Position numbers and translations under genes: made by a program. A stretch of DNA of 7,002 nucleotides, taken from NCBI GenBank assembly GCA_937928755.1, contig CALEZI010000161.1, forward strand, positions 1-7,002, read 5' to 3'. Position 1 is the first letter of the stretch. Every line of letters starts with the position of its first letter. Under the pieces are notes generated by a model. The model had not been told where the DNA came from. It saw nothing but the letters and a program-made list of their open reading frames with translations, and did no database searches. Below, piece by piece: positions 1-6,983 of the stretch. The stretch is from an uncultured Rhodanobacteraceae bacterium (GTDB lineage: Bacteria > Pseudomonadota > Gammaproteobacteria > Xanthomonadales > SZUA-5).

Positions 1-314
1 ACGGCTCGCGGCCTTTGGAGGGCGCCGCGCCTGCGGCGCCGCTTTTCGGCTCCTACGCGACAAAGCCCCGACGGACCAAGAGCAAGAGCAACAGCGGCCA
101 AGCAGGCGCTTGGCCCTCCGGGAGCGCGCCAGATCACGGCTCGCGGCCTTTGGAGGGCGCCGCGCCTGCGGCGCCGCTTTTCGGCTCCTATGCGACAAAG
201 CCCCGACGGACCAAGAGCAAGAGCAACAGCGGCCTAGCGGGCGCTTGGCCCTCCGGGAGCGCGCCGGATCACGGCTCGCGGCCTCTGGAGGGCGCCGCGC
301 CTGCGGCGCCGCTT
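1..314. repeat. 135-bp tandem repeat array, 2.3 copies
   Basis: Copy 1 is 1-135, copy 2 is 136-270 and a partial copy 3 is 271-314. Copies 1 and 2 differ at only four positions (unit positions 56, 100, 104 and 131 by eye). The partial copy differs from them at one position and breaks off after its hairpin. Each unit holds a perfect 8-bp stem with a 4-nt loop, GGCGCCGCGCCTGCGGCGCC, at 21-40, 156-175 and 291-310. In the two full copies GCTTTT follows, which resembles a terminator. A weaker second dyad lies around CCCTCCGGG near the end of each unit. The array may continue left of the window. It lies downstream of the minus-strand amidohydrolase, and I see no gene in 1-375. The array is certain; its role (terminator cluster, dispersed intergenic repeat or recombination relic) is unknown. 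Confidence 0.93.
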
Positions 315-332
315 GAGGTGCTGGCGAGAAGC

Positions 333-350
333 GTCCAGACAAGTCTGGAC
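333..350. terminator. perfect inverted repeat downstream of amidohydrolase
   Basis: GTCCAGACAAGTCTGGAC is a perfect 8-bp inverted repeat around a central AA. As RNA it can fold into a 7-bp stem with a tetraloop. It begins 25 nt beyond the stop codon of the minus-strand amidohydrolase, where a 3' hairpin would be expected. No clear T-run follows on the minus strand, so it could equally be an mRNA-stabilising hairpin or a protein-binding dyad. The structure is clear; the terminator role is inferred from position only. Confidence 0.4.
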
Positions 351-375
351 CCACTGAAGACCCGCGCGTCCGTCG

Positions 376-2034
376 CTACCTTGGCCACACCTTGCGGCCG
401 TCGACCCAGGTCGACTGCACCTTGATCGACAAAAGCGCGCGACCGCGGACCTGGTGCGGGTCGATCGACAATACGATGAAGTCGGCGCGGCGCCCTGCCT
501 CGAGCGTGCCAACGTCGTTCTCGGCGTGTCCTGCGTAGGCGGCACCGCGGGTGAATCCATCCAGCGCTTCGACGAGCGTCATTCGCTGATCCGGCAACCA
601 ACCGCCTGCGGGTTCGCCCTGCGCATCCTGTCGCGTGATGGCGGCGTAGATGCCCGGCAGCGGCGCCACGCGTTCCACCGGAAAGTCCGACCCCAATGCC
701 ATCGCCGCCCCGCTGTCGAGAAATCGACGCCACGCATAAGCACCACGCAGGCGCTGCGCACCGATGCGCGCCTGCGCCCAGGGCATGTCGCTGGTAGCGT
801 GGGTCGGCTGCATCGAAGCAATCACGCCGAGTTCGGCGAAGCGCGGAATGTCCTTCGGATCGACCACCTGGGCATGCTCGATGCGCGGGCGCAACGCGCT
901 GCGCTGTTCCGGCGTGAGCGCCGCAAAGGCATCGAGCACACTGCGGTTCGCGCGGTCGCCGATCGCGTGAACCGCCGGCTGCACGCCACAACCTGCAGCG
1001 CGCGTGATGATCTTTGCCAGTTGTTGCGGCGCTTCCAGCAGCAATCCGCGATTGCCCTGGTCGTCGGCATAGTCGGCCAGCAACGCAGCGCCGCGGCTGC
1101 CGAGCGCGCCGTCGGCATAAAGTTTGACCGCGCGCATGTCGAGGCGACCGCGCGAATGCCGGTAGGGGCCGTCCTTGCACAATTGGGCGAGTGCAGCGCC
1201 GTCGCCGTCTGCCATCGCATACACGCGCAACGGCAGTGCGTCGTCATCGGCAAACTCGCGATAAAGCGCCAGGTCCTCGCGTGATACACCGGCGTCGTGC
1301 ACGCCAGTCAGGCCGACCGACACGGCGCTGTCGAGCGCCAGCTTGAGCGCGCGCCGACGCTGTTCGCGGTCGGGTTGCGGCACGTGACGCTGGATCAGCG
1401 CTATGGCGTTGTCGATGAACACACCGCCGGGATTGCCGTCGGCGTCGCGCAGGATGCGACCGCCCTCCGGGTCAGGCGTTTGCGCATCGATGCCGGCGAC
1501 ACGCATCGCCACCGAGTTCGCCCACGCCGCGTGACCGTCGATGCGCTCCAGCAACACGGGCCGGGTCGGAAACGCTTCGTCCAGATCGGCGGCTACCGGA
1601 AACGTCTGCTCCGGCCAGTCGTTCTGATCCCAGCCACGCCCCAGCAGCCAGTCTTCAGGTCCAAGTGTCTGAGCCGTCTCGCGCAGGCGCGAAATCACCT
1701 CGGCGCGGCTGCGGGTGTCGACCAGATCCGCCTGCATCAGCGAGAAACCAAGACCCATCAGGTGCCCGTGTGCGTCGACCAGCCCCGGCAGTACGACACC
1801 GGCGACCACCATTTCGGATACGCCGCGGCCGCGTTGCTCCAGCAACTCGCGCACCTTCGCGCTGGTGCCGTGCCCAAGCACGCGCCCGCCAGCGTCGTAG
1901 GCCAGAGCGGCCACCGGTTGCGCCGACAAGGCAGTGGGGTAGATGCGCCCGATCAGCAACGTATCCGGGCCGTCAACGTCGGCGCGGGCATCGTTGGCGA
2001 GAATCGCCAACAGCAAGGCGCATGACCATCGCAT
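376..2034 (-). CDS. exported YtcJ-type metal-dependent amidohydrolase
   Basis: The 552-aa product belongs to the amidohydrolase superfamily, YtcJ branch, which includes N-substituted formamide deformylase. Visible metal-site residues are H89 and H91 in the DAHGH strand-1 motif, K304 in a KLYADGALGSRG segment, H356 (VHAIGDRAN), H387 (IEHAQ) and D450 (GSDFPVE). The family-typical IDGHAAWAN segment and a C-terminal beta segment ending in VDGRKVW are also present. The start at 2034 is chosen because GGAG (2042-2045) lies 7 nt upstream and the N-terminus is then a short hydrophobic signal peptide ending ARA, with likely cleavage near residue 18. A longer in-frame start at 2232 would overlap the divergent gene and bury the signal. 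The enzyme is predicted to hydrolyse an amide or related C-N bond in the periplasm; the substrate cannot be read from sequence. It appears monocistronic and diverges from the acetyltransferase operon. Confidence 0.92.
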   Translation of the reverse strand: MRWSCALLLAILANDARADVDGPDTLLIGRIYPTALSAQPVAALAYDAGGRVLGHGTSAKVRELLEQRGRGVSEMVVAGVVLPGLVDAHGHLMGLGFSLMQADLVDTRSRAEVISRLRETAQTLGPEDWLLGRGWDQNDWPEQTFPVAADLDEAFPTRPVLLERIDGHAAWANSVAMRVAGIDAQTPDPEGGRILRDADGNPGGVFIDNAIALIQRHVPQPDREQRRRALKLALDSAVSVGLTGVHDAGVSREDLALYREFADDDALPLRVYAMADGDGAALAQLCKDGPYRHSRGRLDMRAVKLYADGALGSRGAALLADYADDQGNRGLLLEAPQQLAKIITRAAGCGVQPAVHAIGDRANRSVLDAFAALTPEQRSALRPRIEHAQVVDPKDIPRFAELGVIASMQPTHATSDMPWAQARIGAQRLRGAYAWRRFLDSGAAMALGSDFPVERVAPLPGIYAAITRQDAQGEPAGGWLPDQRMTLVEALDGFTRGAAYAGHAENDVGTLEAGRRADFIVLSIDPHQVRGRALLSIKVQSTWVDGRKVWPR

Positions 2035-2077
2035 AGGTGCACTCCAGGCGGATTGGCCCGCGCAAGATCGAGCGACC

Positions 2078-2083
2078 GTTATA
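2078..2083 (-). promoter_or_regulatory. possible -10 element for amidohydrolase
   Basis: Read on the minus strand this is TATAAC, a 5/6 match to the -10 consensus, placed to give a leader of roughly 37 nt before the ATG at 2034. No good -35 hexamer sits 16-18 nt upstream. The call rests on one hexamer and its position. Confidence 0.3.
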
Positions 2084-2135
2084 GCAGGGGTCTTGGTGCC
2101 AGCGATTCGCCCTGATCGGCGCTGGTGAACCACAC

Positions 2136-2141
2136 TAGAAT
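2136..2141 (+). promoter_or_regulatory. possible -10 element for acetyltransferase operon
   Basis: TAGAAT is a 5/6 match to the -10 consensus about 26 nt before the ATG at 2168. The best -35 candidate, CTGATC at 2112-2117, is only a 3/6 match with an 18-nt spacer. If used, it would drive the GNAT and the two Skp-like genes on one transcript. Confidence 0.25.
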
Positions 2142-2167
2142 GATGCGACGCAACATCGACACGAACC

Positions 2168-2626
2168 ATGACCGACGGCATCAGCTTGCGCCGAGCGCAG
2201 ACATCCGACGCCAGTCTCATCGCCGAGTTCAATCAGGCCATGGCACTGGAAACCGAGGGCAAGACCCTCAACCCCGCGGTGGTGCAGGCGGGCGTGCTCG
2301 CGGTGCTGAATGAGCCACGGCGCGGCTTCTATCTGCTGGCCGAACGCGCCGGAACGGTCGTCGCCGGCCTGATGGTCACCTATGAATGGAGCGACTGGCG
2401 CAACGCCGACTTCTGGTGGATTCAGAGCGTTTACGTATTGCCTGCGGCACGTCGCCAGGGCGCATTCGCCGCCTTGTATCGCGAGATCGAACGCCAGGCA
2501 CGGACGGCCGGGGCCTGCGGCCTGCGCCTGTATGTCGAAAACGACAACCAGACTGCGATTTCGACATATTCGCGACTAGGCATGCTCGATGCTCATTATC
2601 GGGTGATGGAGCAGAGCTTCAGATGA
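2168..2626 (+). CDS. GNAT family N-acetyltransferase
   Basis: The 152-aa protein has the length and layout of a single-domain GNAT enzyme, which moves an acetyl group from acetyl-CoA to an amine. The acetyl-CoA pyrophosphate loop is in motif A at about residues 88-107, with the R95-R-Q-G98-A core. Motif B is the LYVENDNQTAISTYSRLGM segment at about residues 121-139, with N127 and Y134. An aromatic run (EWSDW...DFWW, about 73-84) forms the strand region before motif A. There is no signal peptide, so it should be cytoplasmic. The ATG at 2168 has no obvious Shine-Dalgarno, but the family's N-terminal strand begins right after it. It is the first gene of a probable three-gene operon, and its TGA overlaps the next start (ATGA). 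Substrate is unknown; acetylation of a periplasmic partner is not implied by location. Confidence 0.92.
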   Translation: MTDGISLRRAQTSDASLIAEFNQAMALETEGKTLNPAVVQAGVLAVLNEPRRGFYLLAERAGTVVAGLMVTYEWSDWRNADFWWIQSVYVLPAARRQGAFAALYREIERQARTAGACGLRLYVENDNQTAISTYSRLGMLDAHYRVMEQSFR

Positions 2627-3048
2627 GGCCAGGCGAAGGTTTGACTCGCTTTTTGCTGCGCAGCGGCATGCTTGCCGCGCTGGCTGGCCTGTGGCTGCCG
2701 CCGGCCCTGGCTTCGCCACTGACGCTGCTGACCATCGACGCCGGTTACCTGGAATCAACCATGCCGCTGTACGCCAGCATCGCTGCCCAGGCTGCGGTTT
2801 CCTCGCCGGGCGTCACCGCAAAGCGTCGCAGCGACCTCGAACTGGCCCGCGAGCTGCGCCACAGCGAGGTGCTGATCGCGCTGCCTGAAGTGATTGCCGA
2901 GGTGGCGCGCGGTGCCGGTGCCGACCTGGTGGTCGATCGTGCAGTGGCGCGACGCCTCGACCAAACCGCGGCGCGCGACATCACCGGCGAAGTCGAACGC
3001 ATCCTGGTCGCGCGCTTCGGCCAACTGCCCTTGGAGCCTGGTTCATGA
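2623..3048 (+). CDS. short OmpH/Skp-like periplasmic protein (reduced tentacle)
   Basis: The 141-aa product has a signal peptide with a hydrophobic stretch at about 15-29 and an ALA cut site at residue 30. The mature protein opens with LTLLTIDAGYLES, resembling the first strand and helix of Skp. It ends with GADLVVDRAVA...ARDITGEVERIL (about 99-128), which resembles the Skp C-terminal strand-helix segment (DLVVDANAVA...DITADVLKQ in E. coli Skp). Between them are only about 40-45 residues, whereas Skp has roughly 80 residues of coiled-coil tentacle. Skp is a trimeric chaperone that holds unfolded outer-membrane proteins in the periplasm, and this form would have a shallow cavity or none. ATG 2623 overlaps the GNAT stop by four bases, with GGAG at 2608-2611, so translation is probably coupled. 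The open frame extends further upstream inside the GNAT gene, but that part is a shadow. The family call is by eye. Confidence 0.8.
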   Translation: MRPGEGLTRFLLRSGMLAALAGLWLPPALASPLTLLTIDAGYLESTMPLYASIAAQAAVSSPGVTAKRRSDLELARELRHSEVLIALPEVIAEVARGAGADLVVDRAVARRLDQTAARDITGEVERILVARFGQLPLEPGS

Positions 3049-3566
3049 GAACTCTGCGGGCAACACTGCTGGCATTCGTGTTGCCAAGCGTTGCGCTGGC
3101 CGCGCCGCCAATCCTGGTGGTCGATCTCAGCGACTCGTACACCCACTCGACGGCGCTCGCCGGACTGCTCGCCGATGTCGATCGCGAACTCAAGGCACTG
3201 GCACAAATGCATCGACCGGCAATCGATCGTCTGCGCCGCGAGTTGCGCGAGGCGAAACAGCGCGAACCGGACAATCGCGAACTGCAATTGGCCATCGCCC
3301 GCAGCATCAGCGATCTCGAAGCTACCGCCGAGCGCGACGAGGAACGCCTGGCGAAGGCCAACGAAACGGCGATCGGCGAGGTGCAACGAGCCATCGCGGC
3401 GGCCAAGGCGACACTGCAATCGGAGACCGGCGCGCGCGCGATCCTGGATATCCACGAGACCTACTACGTGCGCCAGGATTGCCCTTGCCTGGCCACCGAG
3501 CGGCTTTACGAGTTGCTCAACCAACAACTGCCGAAGGTGGAACTGCGCATGGCGCCGGCTGAATAG
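3045..3566 (+). CDS. OmpH/Skp-like periplasmic chaperone with full coiled coil
   Basis: The 173-aa product has a signal peptide (hydrophobic 6-18, cut near A19/A20). The mature protein starts with ILVVDLSDSY, followed by a long charged helical region at about 36-128, rich in Glu, Arg, Lys and Ala and typical of Skp tentacles. It closes with a GARAILDIHETYYVRQ...ATERLYELLNQQL segment (about 129-161) in the position of the Skp C-terminal body. Size is close to E. coli Skp. An unusual Cys-Pro-Cys (C146, C148) sits where Skp has the loop before its last helix; in the periplasm it could form a disulfide or bind metal. ATG 3045 overlaps the previous stop (ATGA), with GGAG at 3033-3036, 8 nt upstream. 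It is probably co-translated with the shorter paralogue and may co-assemble with it (inference). It is unlikely to be the housekeeping skp, which usually lies beside bamA and lpxD. Confidence 0.8.
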   Translation: MRTLRATLLAFVLPSVALAAPPILVVDLSDSYTHSTALAGLLADVDRELKALAQMHRPAIDRLRRELREAKQREPDNRELQLAIARSISDLEATAERDEERLAKANETAIGEVQRAIAAAKATLQSETGARAILDIHETYYVRQDCPCLATERLYELLNQQLPKVELRMAPAE

Positions 3567-3676
3567 GTTGTTCCTCGCGGTCGTGCTGTGGAAATGCCTG
3601 AATGGCTCCTCCGGCACTGGCGATGACGCGCTCTCGGACCGTTCAGCAAGGCGACCCGTTCTGACGATGCTGCACC

Positions 3677-3796
3677 GCAGCTTGCCCTGGTTTGCTGCAA
3701 GCTCGCACAATGCAGTCATCCCGGCGTTGCTTCCGGCTTGTCGGGGAGGGGGCAAACCCGTGGCGTTCCATCAGGACCGCCGCGGGTTTCTTTTTT
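3677..3796 (+). promoter_or_regulatory. candidate attenuator leader of amidinohydrolase gene
   Basis: A hairpin at 3677-3706 has the perfect 7-bp stem AGCTTGC/GCAAGCT (3679-3685 with 3697-3703), extended by two more pairs past a bulged C. Its loop contains GGTTTGC (3689-3695), which is exactly complementary to GCAAACC (3752-3758) covering the foot of the left arm of the terminator at 3754-3796. Pairing of the loop with that arm would compete with terminator formation, the geometry of an antiterminator or pseudoknot switch. No known riboswitch class is recognised. The complementarity is observed; the regulatory role is inferred. Confidence 0.35.
3754..3796 (+). terminator. strong Rho-independent terminator
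   Basis: The left arm AAACCCGTGGCG (3754-3765) pairs with the right arm CGCCGCGGGTTT (3778-3789) over 12 bp with one G-T wobble and a 12-nt loop. The sequence TTTCTTTTTT follows, ending at 3796. It lies about 190 nt after the last Skp-like gene, so it can end that operon. It also ends immediately before GAGG at 3797-3800, the Shine-Dalgarno of the next gene, so any transcript of that gene from an upstream promoter must read through it. Confidence 0.88.
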
Positions 3797-3809
3797 GAGG
3801 ACTCGCAAG

Positions 3810-4730
3810 ATGCCGGCGCAGTTGTGGGATGACCCCCTGGATTTTGTGCGGGCGGTGCGCGCGCTGCCGATGCGCGCCCCCGGTGTCCCGCGTGGCGTCT
3901 TCCTGGTTGCGCCGTCCGAATTCCGGCTTGCCGACGAATCGGCTCGCGACAACGCCTACATGCAGATGGCCGCGAACGTCGACGCCGACCGCGCCGGCCA
4001 TCAACACCAGCAACTGGCACAGACGCTGGCGCGCGCCGGCATTCCGACGCACGCCTTTGCCGGCGAACCGGGCACGCCCGACGCGGTGTTTCCGAACAAC
4101 GTTTTCGCCACGGCGCCGGGTCGATTGATCGTCGGCGCCATGCGCCATCCGGTGCGCCAACGCGAGGCGCGCCGAGCCGACATCCGCGCCTGGTTCCGCG
4201 ACCTGCTCGGCTACCGCGAGATCGACCTCTCGCAGCGCGCCTGCATTGCCGAACTGACCGGCAGCCTGGTGATCGACCGCGCGCGCGGCATCGGCTATTG
4301 CGGACTCAGCGAACGATGCGATCGTGCCGGCGCCGCAGCGATGGCTGAGGCCTTTGCGCTGCGCCATGTGCTGGTATTCGATCTCGCTGCCGGCGAGTAC
4401 CACACCAACGTCGTGATGTCGGCGCTGGCGGGTCGCGGGCTGCTGCTGTGCCGCGACGGCTTCGCCGACTGCGCCGTCGCCGACGCACTGGCGGCTATCG
4501 ATCCCGTCTCCACGATCCTCATCGATGGCGACGAGAAGTCGCGTTATGTGGGCAACTGCATCGCACTCGGCGAGTCCGGCCTGTGGATGTCCGCATGCGC
4601 GCGACGAGCGCTGCGCGGCGAAACGACCAGGGCCATTGCGCAGCTCGGTCTGGAGATCTGCAGCGTCGAGCTCGACGAACTGGAAAAGGCCGGCGGCAGC
4701 CTGCGCTGCATGATCGGCGAGATCTACTGA
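3810..4730 (+). CDS. amidinotransferase-superfamily hydrolase (DDAH/CtlX-like)
   Basis: The 306-aa product belongs to the guanidino-group-modifying (pentein) superfamily, which includes arginine deiminase, dimethylarginine dimethylaminohydrolase and the citrulline hydrolase CtlX. Landmarks in order are D91 in TPDAVFPNN (substrate-binding loop), E148 in AELTGSLVID, SER at 167-169, H198 in EYHTN, GNCIAL at 248-253, and C300 in GGSLRCM near the C-terminus. Glu148-His198-Cys300 is the expected catalytic triad, with Cys forming a covalent amidino or ureido intermediate. No signal peptide is seen, so it should be cytoplasmic. ATG 3810 is chosen because GAGG (3797-3800) lies 9 nt upstream; an in-frame TTG at 3738 would run through the terminator hairpin. 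Whether the substrate is arginine, methylarginine, citrulline or another guanidino compound cannot be decided from sequence. It stands alone, possibly controlled by the leader hairpins, and converges on the TerB-like gene. Confidence 0.87.
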   Translation: MPAQLWDDPLDFVRAVRALPMRAPGVPRGVFLVAPSEFRLADESARDNAYMQMAANVDADRAGHQHQQLAQTLARAGIPTHAFAGEPGTPDAVFPNNVFATAPGRLIVGAMRHPVRQREARRADIRAWFRDLLGYREIDLSQRACIAELTGSLVIDRARGIGYCGLSERCDRAGAAAMAEAFALRHVLVFDLAAGEYHTNVVMSALAGRGLLLCRDGFADCAVADALAAIDPVSTILIDGDEKSRYVGNCIALGESGLWMSACARRALRGETTRAIAQLGLEICSVELDELEKAGGSLRCMIGEIY

Positions 4731-4780
4731 AACTGCAGTCCTGGCGCGCAGCGTCGCGACATCGCATTGACCAGCGCGCG

Positions 4781-4805
4781 CCCTGACCCGGCAGGAGCGT
4801 CAGGG
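4781..4805. terminator. weak hairpin between convergent genes
   Basis: CCCTGAC (4781-4787) and GTCAGGG (4799-4805) form a perfect 7-bp stem with an 11-nt loop between the two convergent genes. The right arm covers the stop codon of the minus-strand gene. A competing longer-range pairing, GGCGCGC (4743-4749) with GCGCGCC (4776-4782), shares its left edge. Neither strand has a U-tract after it, so intrinsic termination would be inefficient. Confidence 0.28.
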
Positions 4806-5261
4806 TCCGATGCGTTCCTTCATGACGTCGGCGTCGACGCCCAGGCTCTTGCCCACACGCGTCAGCCACGACTTCTCGGGAATGCGCATGCGCCCGTCCG
4901 CCTTGGCCAGTTGCAGCAAGGCTTCCAGCAATTGCTCGGAATGTGTCGAACTGACGGCGTACACCTTGAGGAACCTGGCGATCTCGCCCTCGACATCGAG
5001 ACCGCCGGCGCGACCGCGTTCGAAGCTGTGCACCGCCAGCTTGCGTCCGACCTTCGACAGTTCCATGCGGTCGATCAGGTCTTCGCCATGCGCCGCCTCT
5101 TCGGCGGTCACCACGCCATCCGCGCGCGCCAGCGACCCGAGCAACGCGAACAGCACGCTGATGAAGACTTCTTCCCTGGGATCCAGCACCTCGCTGCGGA
5201 ACAATCCGCCGAGCGTTTCGCTGACCCAACGCAGTGGTCCCGACGAGCGAACTTCTGACAT
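4800..5261 (-). CDS. TerB/DjlA N-terminal-like helical protein
   Basis: The 153-aa protein resembles the TerB-like all-helical domain found in tellurite-resistance TerB and in the N-terminal half of the co-chaperone DjlA. The signature occurs twice: SLARADGVVTAEE (about 43-55) after a hydrophobic helix, and QLAKADGRMRIPEK (about 117-130). Between them is an FERGRAGGLD segment (80-89), like the FRRGK region of DjlA. There is no transmembrane helix and no C-terminal J domain, so it is a free-standing cytoplasmic domain, not a full DjlA. Function of such stand-alone proteins is poorly defined; metal binding or membrane-stress roles are suggested for the family. ATG 5261 is preferred over an in-frame GTG at 5279 because the GGGAGGGG run (5267-5274 on this strand) sits 5 nt before it and overlaps the region a GTG start would translate. 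It diverges from the response regulator gene. Confidence 0.8.
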   Translation of the reverse strand: MSEVRSSGPLRWVSETLGGLFRSEVLDPREEVFISVLFALLGSLARADGVVTAEEAAHGEDLIDRMELSKVGRKLAVHSFERGRAGGLDVEGEIARFLKVYAVSSTHSEQLLEALLQLAKADGRMRIPEKSWLTRVGKSLGVDADVMKERIGP

Positions 5262-5399
5262 GACGACCCCTCCCCTCACGTCGATTGCCTGTGCGACATC
5301 CTAGCAGCGCTGACGCGAGATTTCGGTCGGGCGCGACACATTGGATGAAACGCAATGGCATCGCAGAATGGGCCTTGCGGGCCTGCGGATTTACAATAG

Positions 5400-5415
5400 T
5401 GTCCGAAATCGGACA
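5400..5415. promoter_or_regulatory. 16-bp dyad, likely activator or operator site
   Basis: TGTCCGAAATCGGACA is a perfect 7-bp inverted repeat (TGTCCGA/TCGGACA) around AA. Its centre is about 164 bp upstream of the start site predicted from the sigma-54 element at 5545-5561, a usual distance for an NtrC-type enhancer site. A TACAAT hexamer (5392-5397) sits just before it, so it could instead be an operator at the start point of a sigma-70 promoter, although no -35 match is spaced properly. The obvious candidate binder is the Fis-type helix-turn-helix of the downstream regulator. Confidence 0.55.
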
Positions 5416-5544
5416 GCAGAAAGTCCGCTATTGGTCGGTCCGGGCCGCCGGTTGCATGTTCGCAGGGGCTGCTGGACGGATCGACGCCCAGCTCCGTCGC
5501 CGGATTTGCAGCCGACAAGAGACCACTCGCATCCATTGCCTGCC

Positions 5545-5561
5545 TTGGCACGTAAACTGCC
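5545..5561 (+). promoter_or_regulatory. sigma-54 (-24/-12) promoter candidate
   Basis: TTGGCACGTAAACTGCC matches the RpoN consensus YTGGCACGRNNNTTGCW with the invariant GG (5547-5548) and GC (5559-5560) at the required 12-bp register. Mismatches are at the R, the first T of TTGC and the final W. Transcription would begin near 5572, leaving a 26-nt leader before ATG 5598. This also excludes an in-frame TTG at 5562 as the start codon. RpoN promoters need an AAA+ activator, and the gene just downstream encodes one. Confidence 0.6.
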
Positions 5562-5597
5562 TTGCATCGGGTACCCACAATTCGACCTGCGCCGACC

Positions 5598-6979
<1,382 letters not shown>

Positions 6980-6983
<4 letters not shown>

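Larger units (their letters stand above)
5262..5597. other. 336-bp divergent regulatory region
   Basis: No convincing gene lies between the TerB-like start and the response regulator start. A plus-strand frame is open across much of it (from 5285) but lacks a ribosome site and runs on into the regulator gene in another frame. What can be supported is a 16-bp dyad at 5400-5415 with a TACAAT just before it, and a sigma-54-type promoter at 5545-5561. The minus-strand promoter for the TerB-like gene must also lie here but was not identified. Confidence 0.7.

Noticed and set aside
15..425. Plus-strand frame of 136 aa through the tandem repeats
   Set aside because: It is open only because the repeat length is a multiple of three and the DNA is GC-rich. 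It has no family resemblance, contains strong hairpins and ends antisense within the amidohydrolase gene.
269..1180. 303-aa minus-strand frame overlapping the amidohydrolase 3' part
   Set aside because: Arg/Ala-rich shadow of a gene whose metal-binding motifs are in another frame.
2099..2125. CCAGCG...CGCTGG inverted repeat between divergent genes
   Set aside because: Only 6 bp of stem with a 15-nt gap; expected by chance in GC-rich DNA and no promoter is clearly placed around it.
2745..3755. 336-aa minus-strand frame across the Skp-like genes
   Set aside because: Low-complexity shadow opposite two coupled genes that have signal peptides and ribosome sites.
3710..3832. Short frame MQSSRRCFRLVG... 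as an arginine leader peptide for attenuation
   Set aside because: It has several Arg codons over the terminator, but no Shine-Dalgarno, and the Arg codons are not in a tight run placed to control the hairpin.
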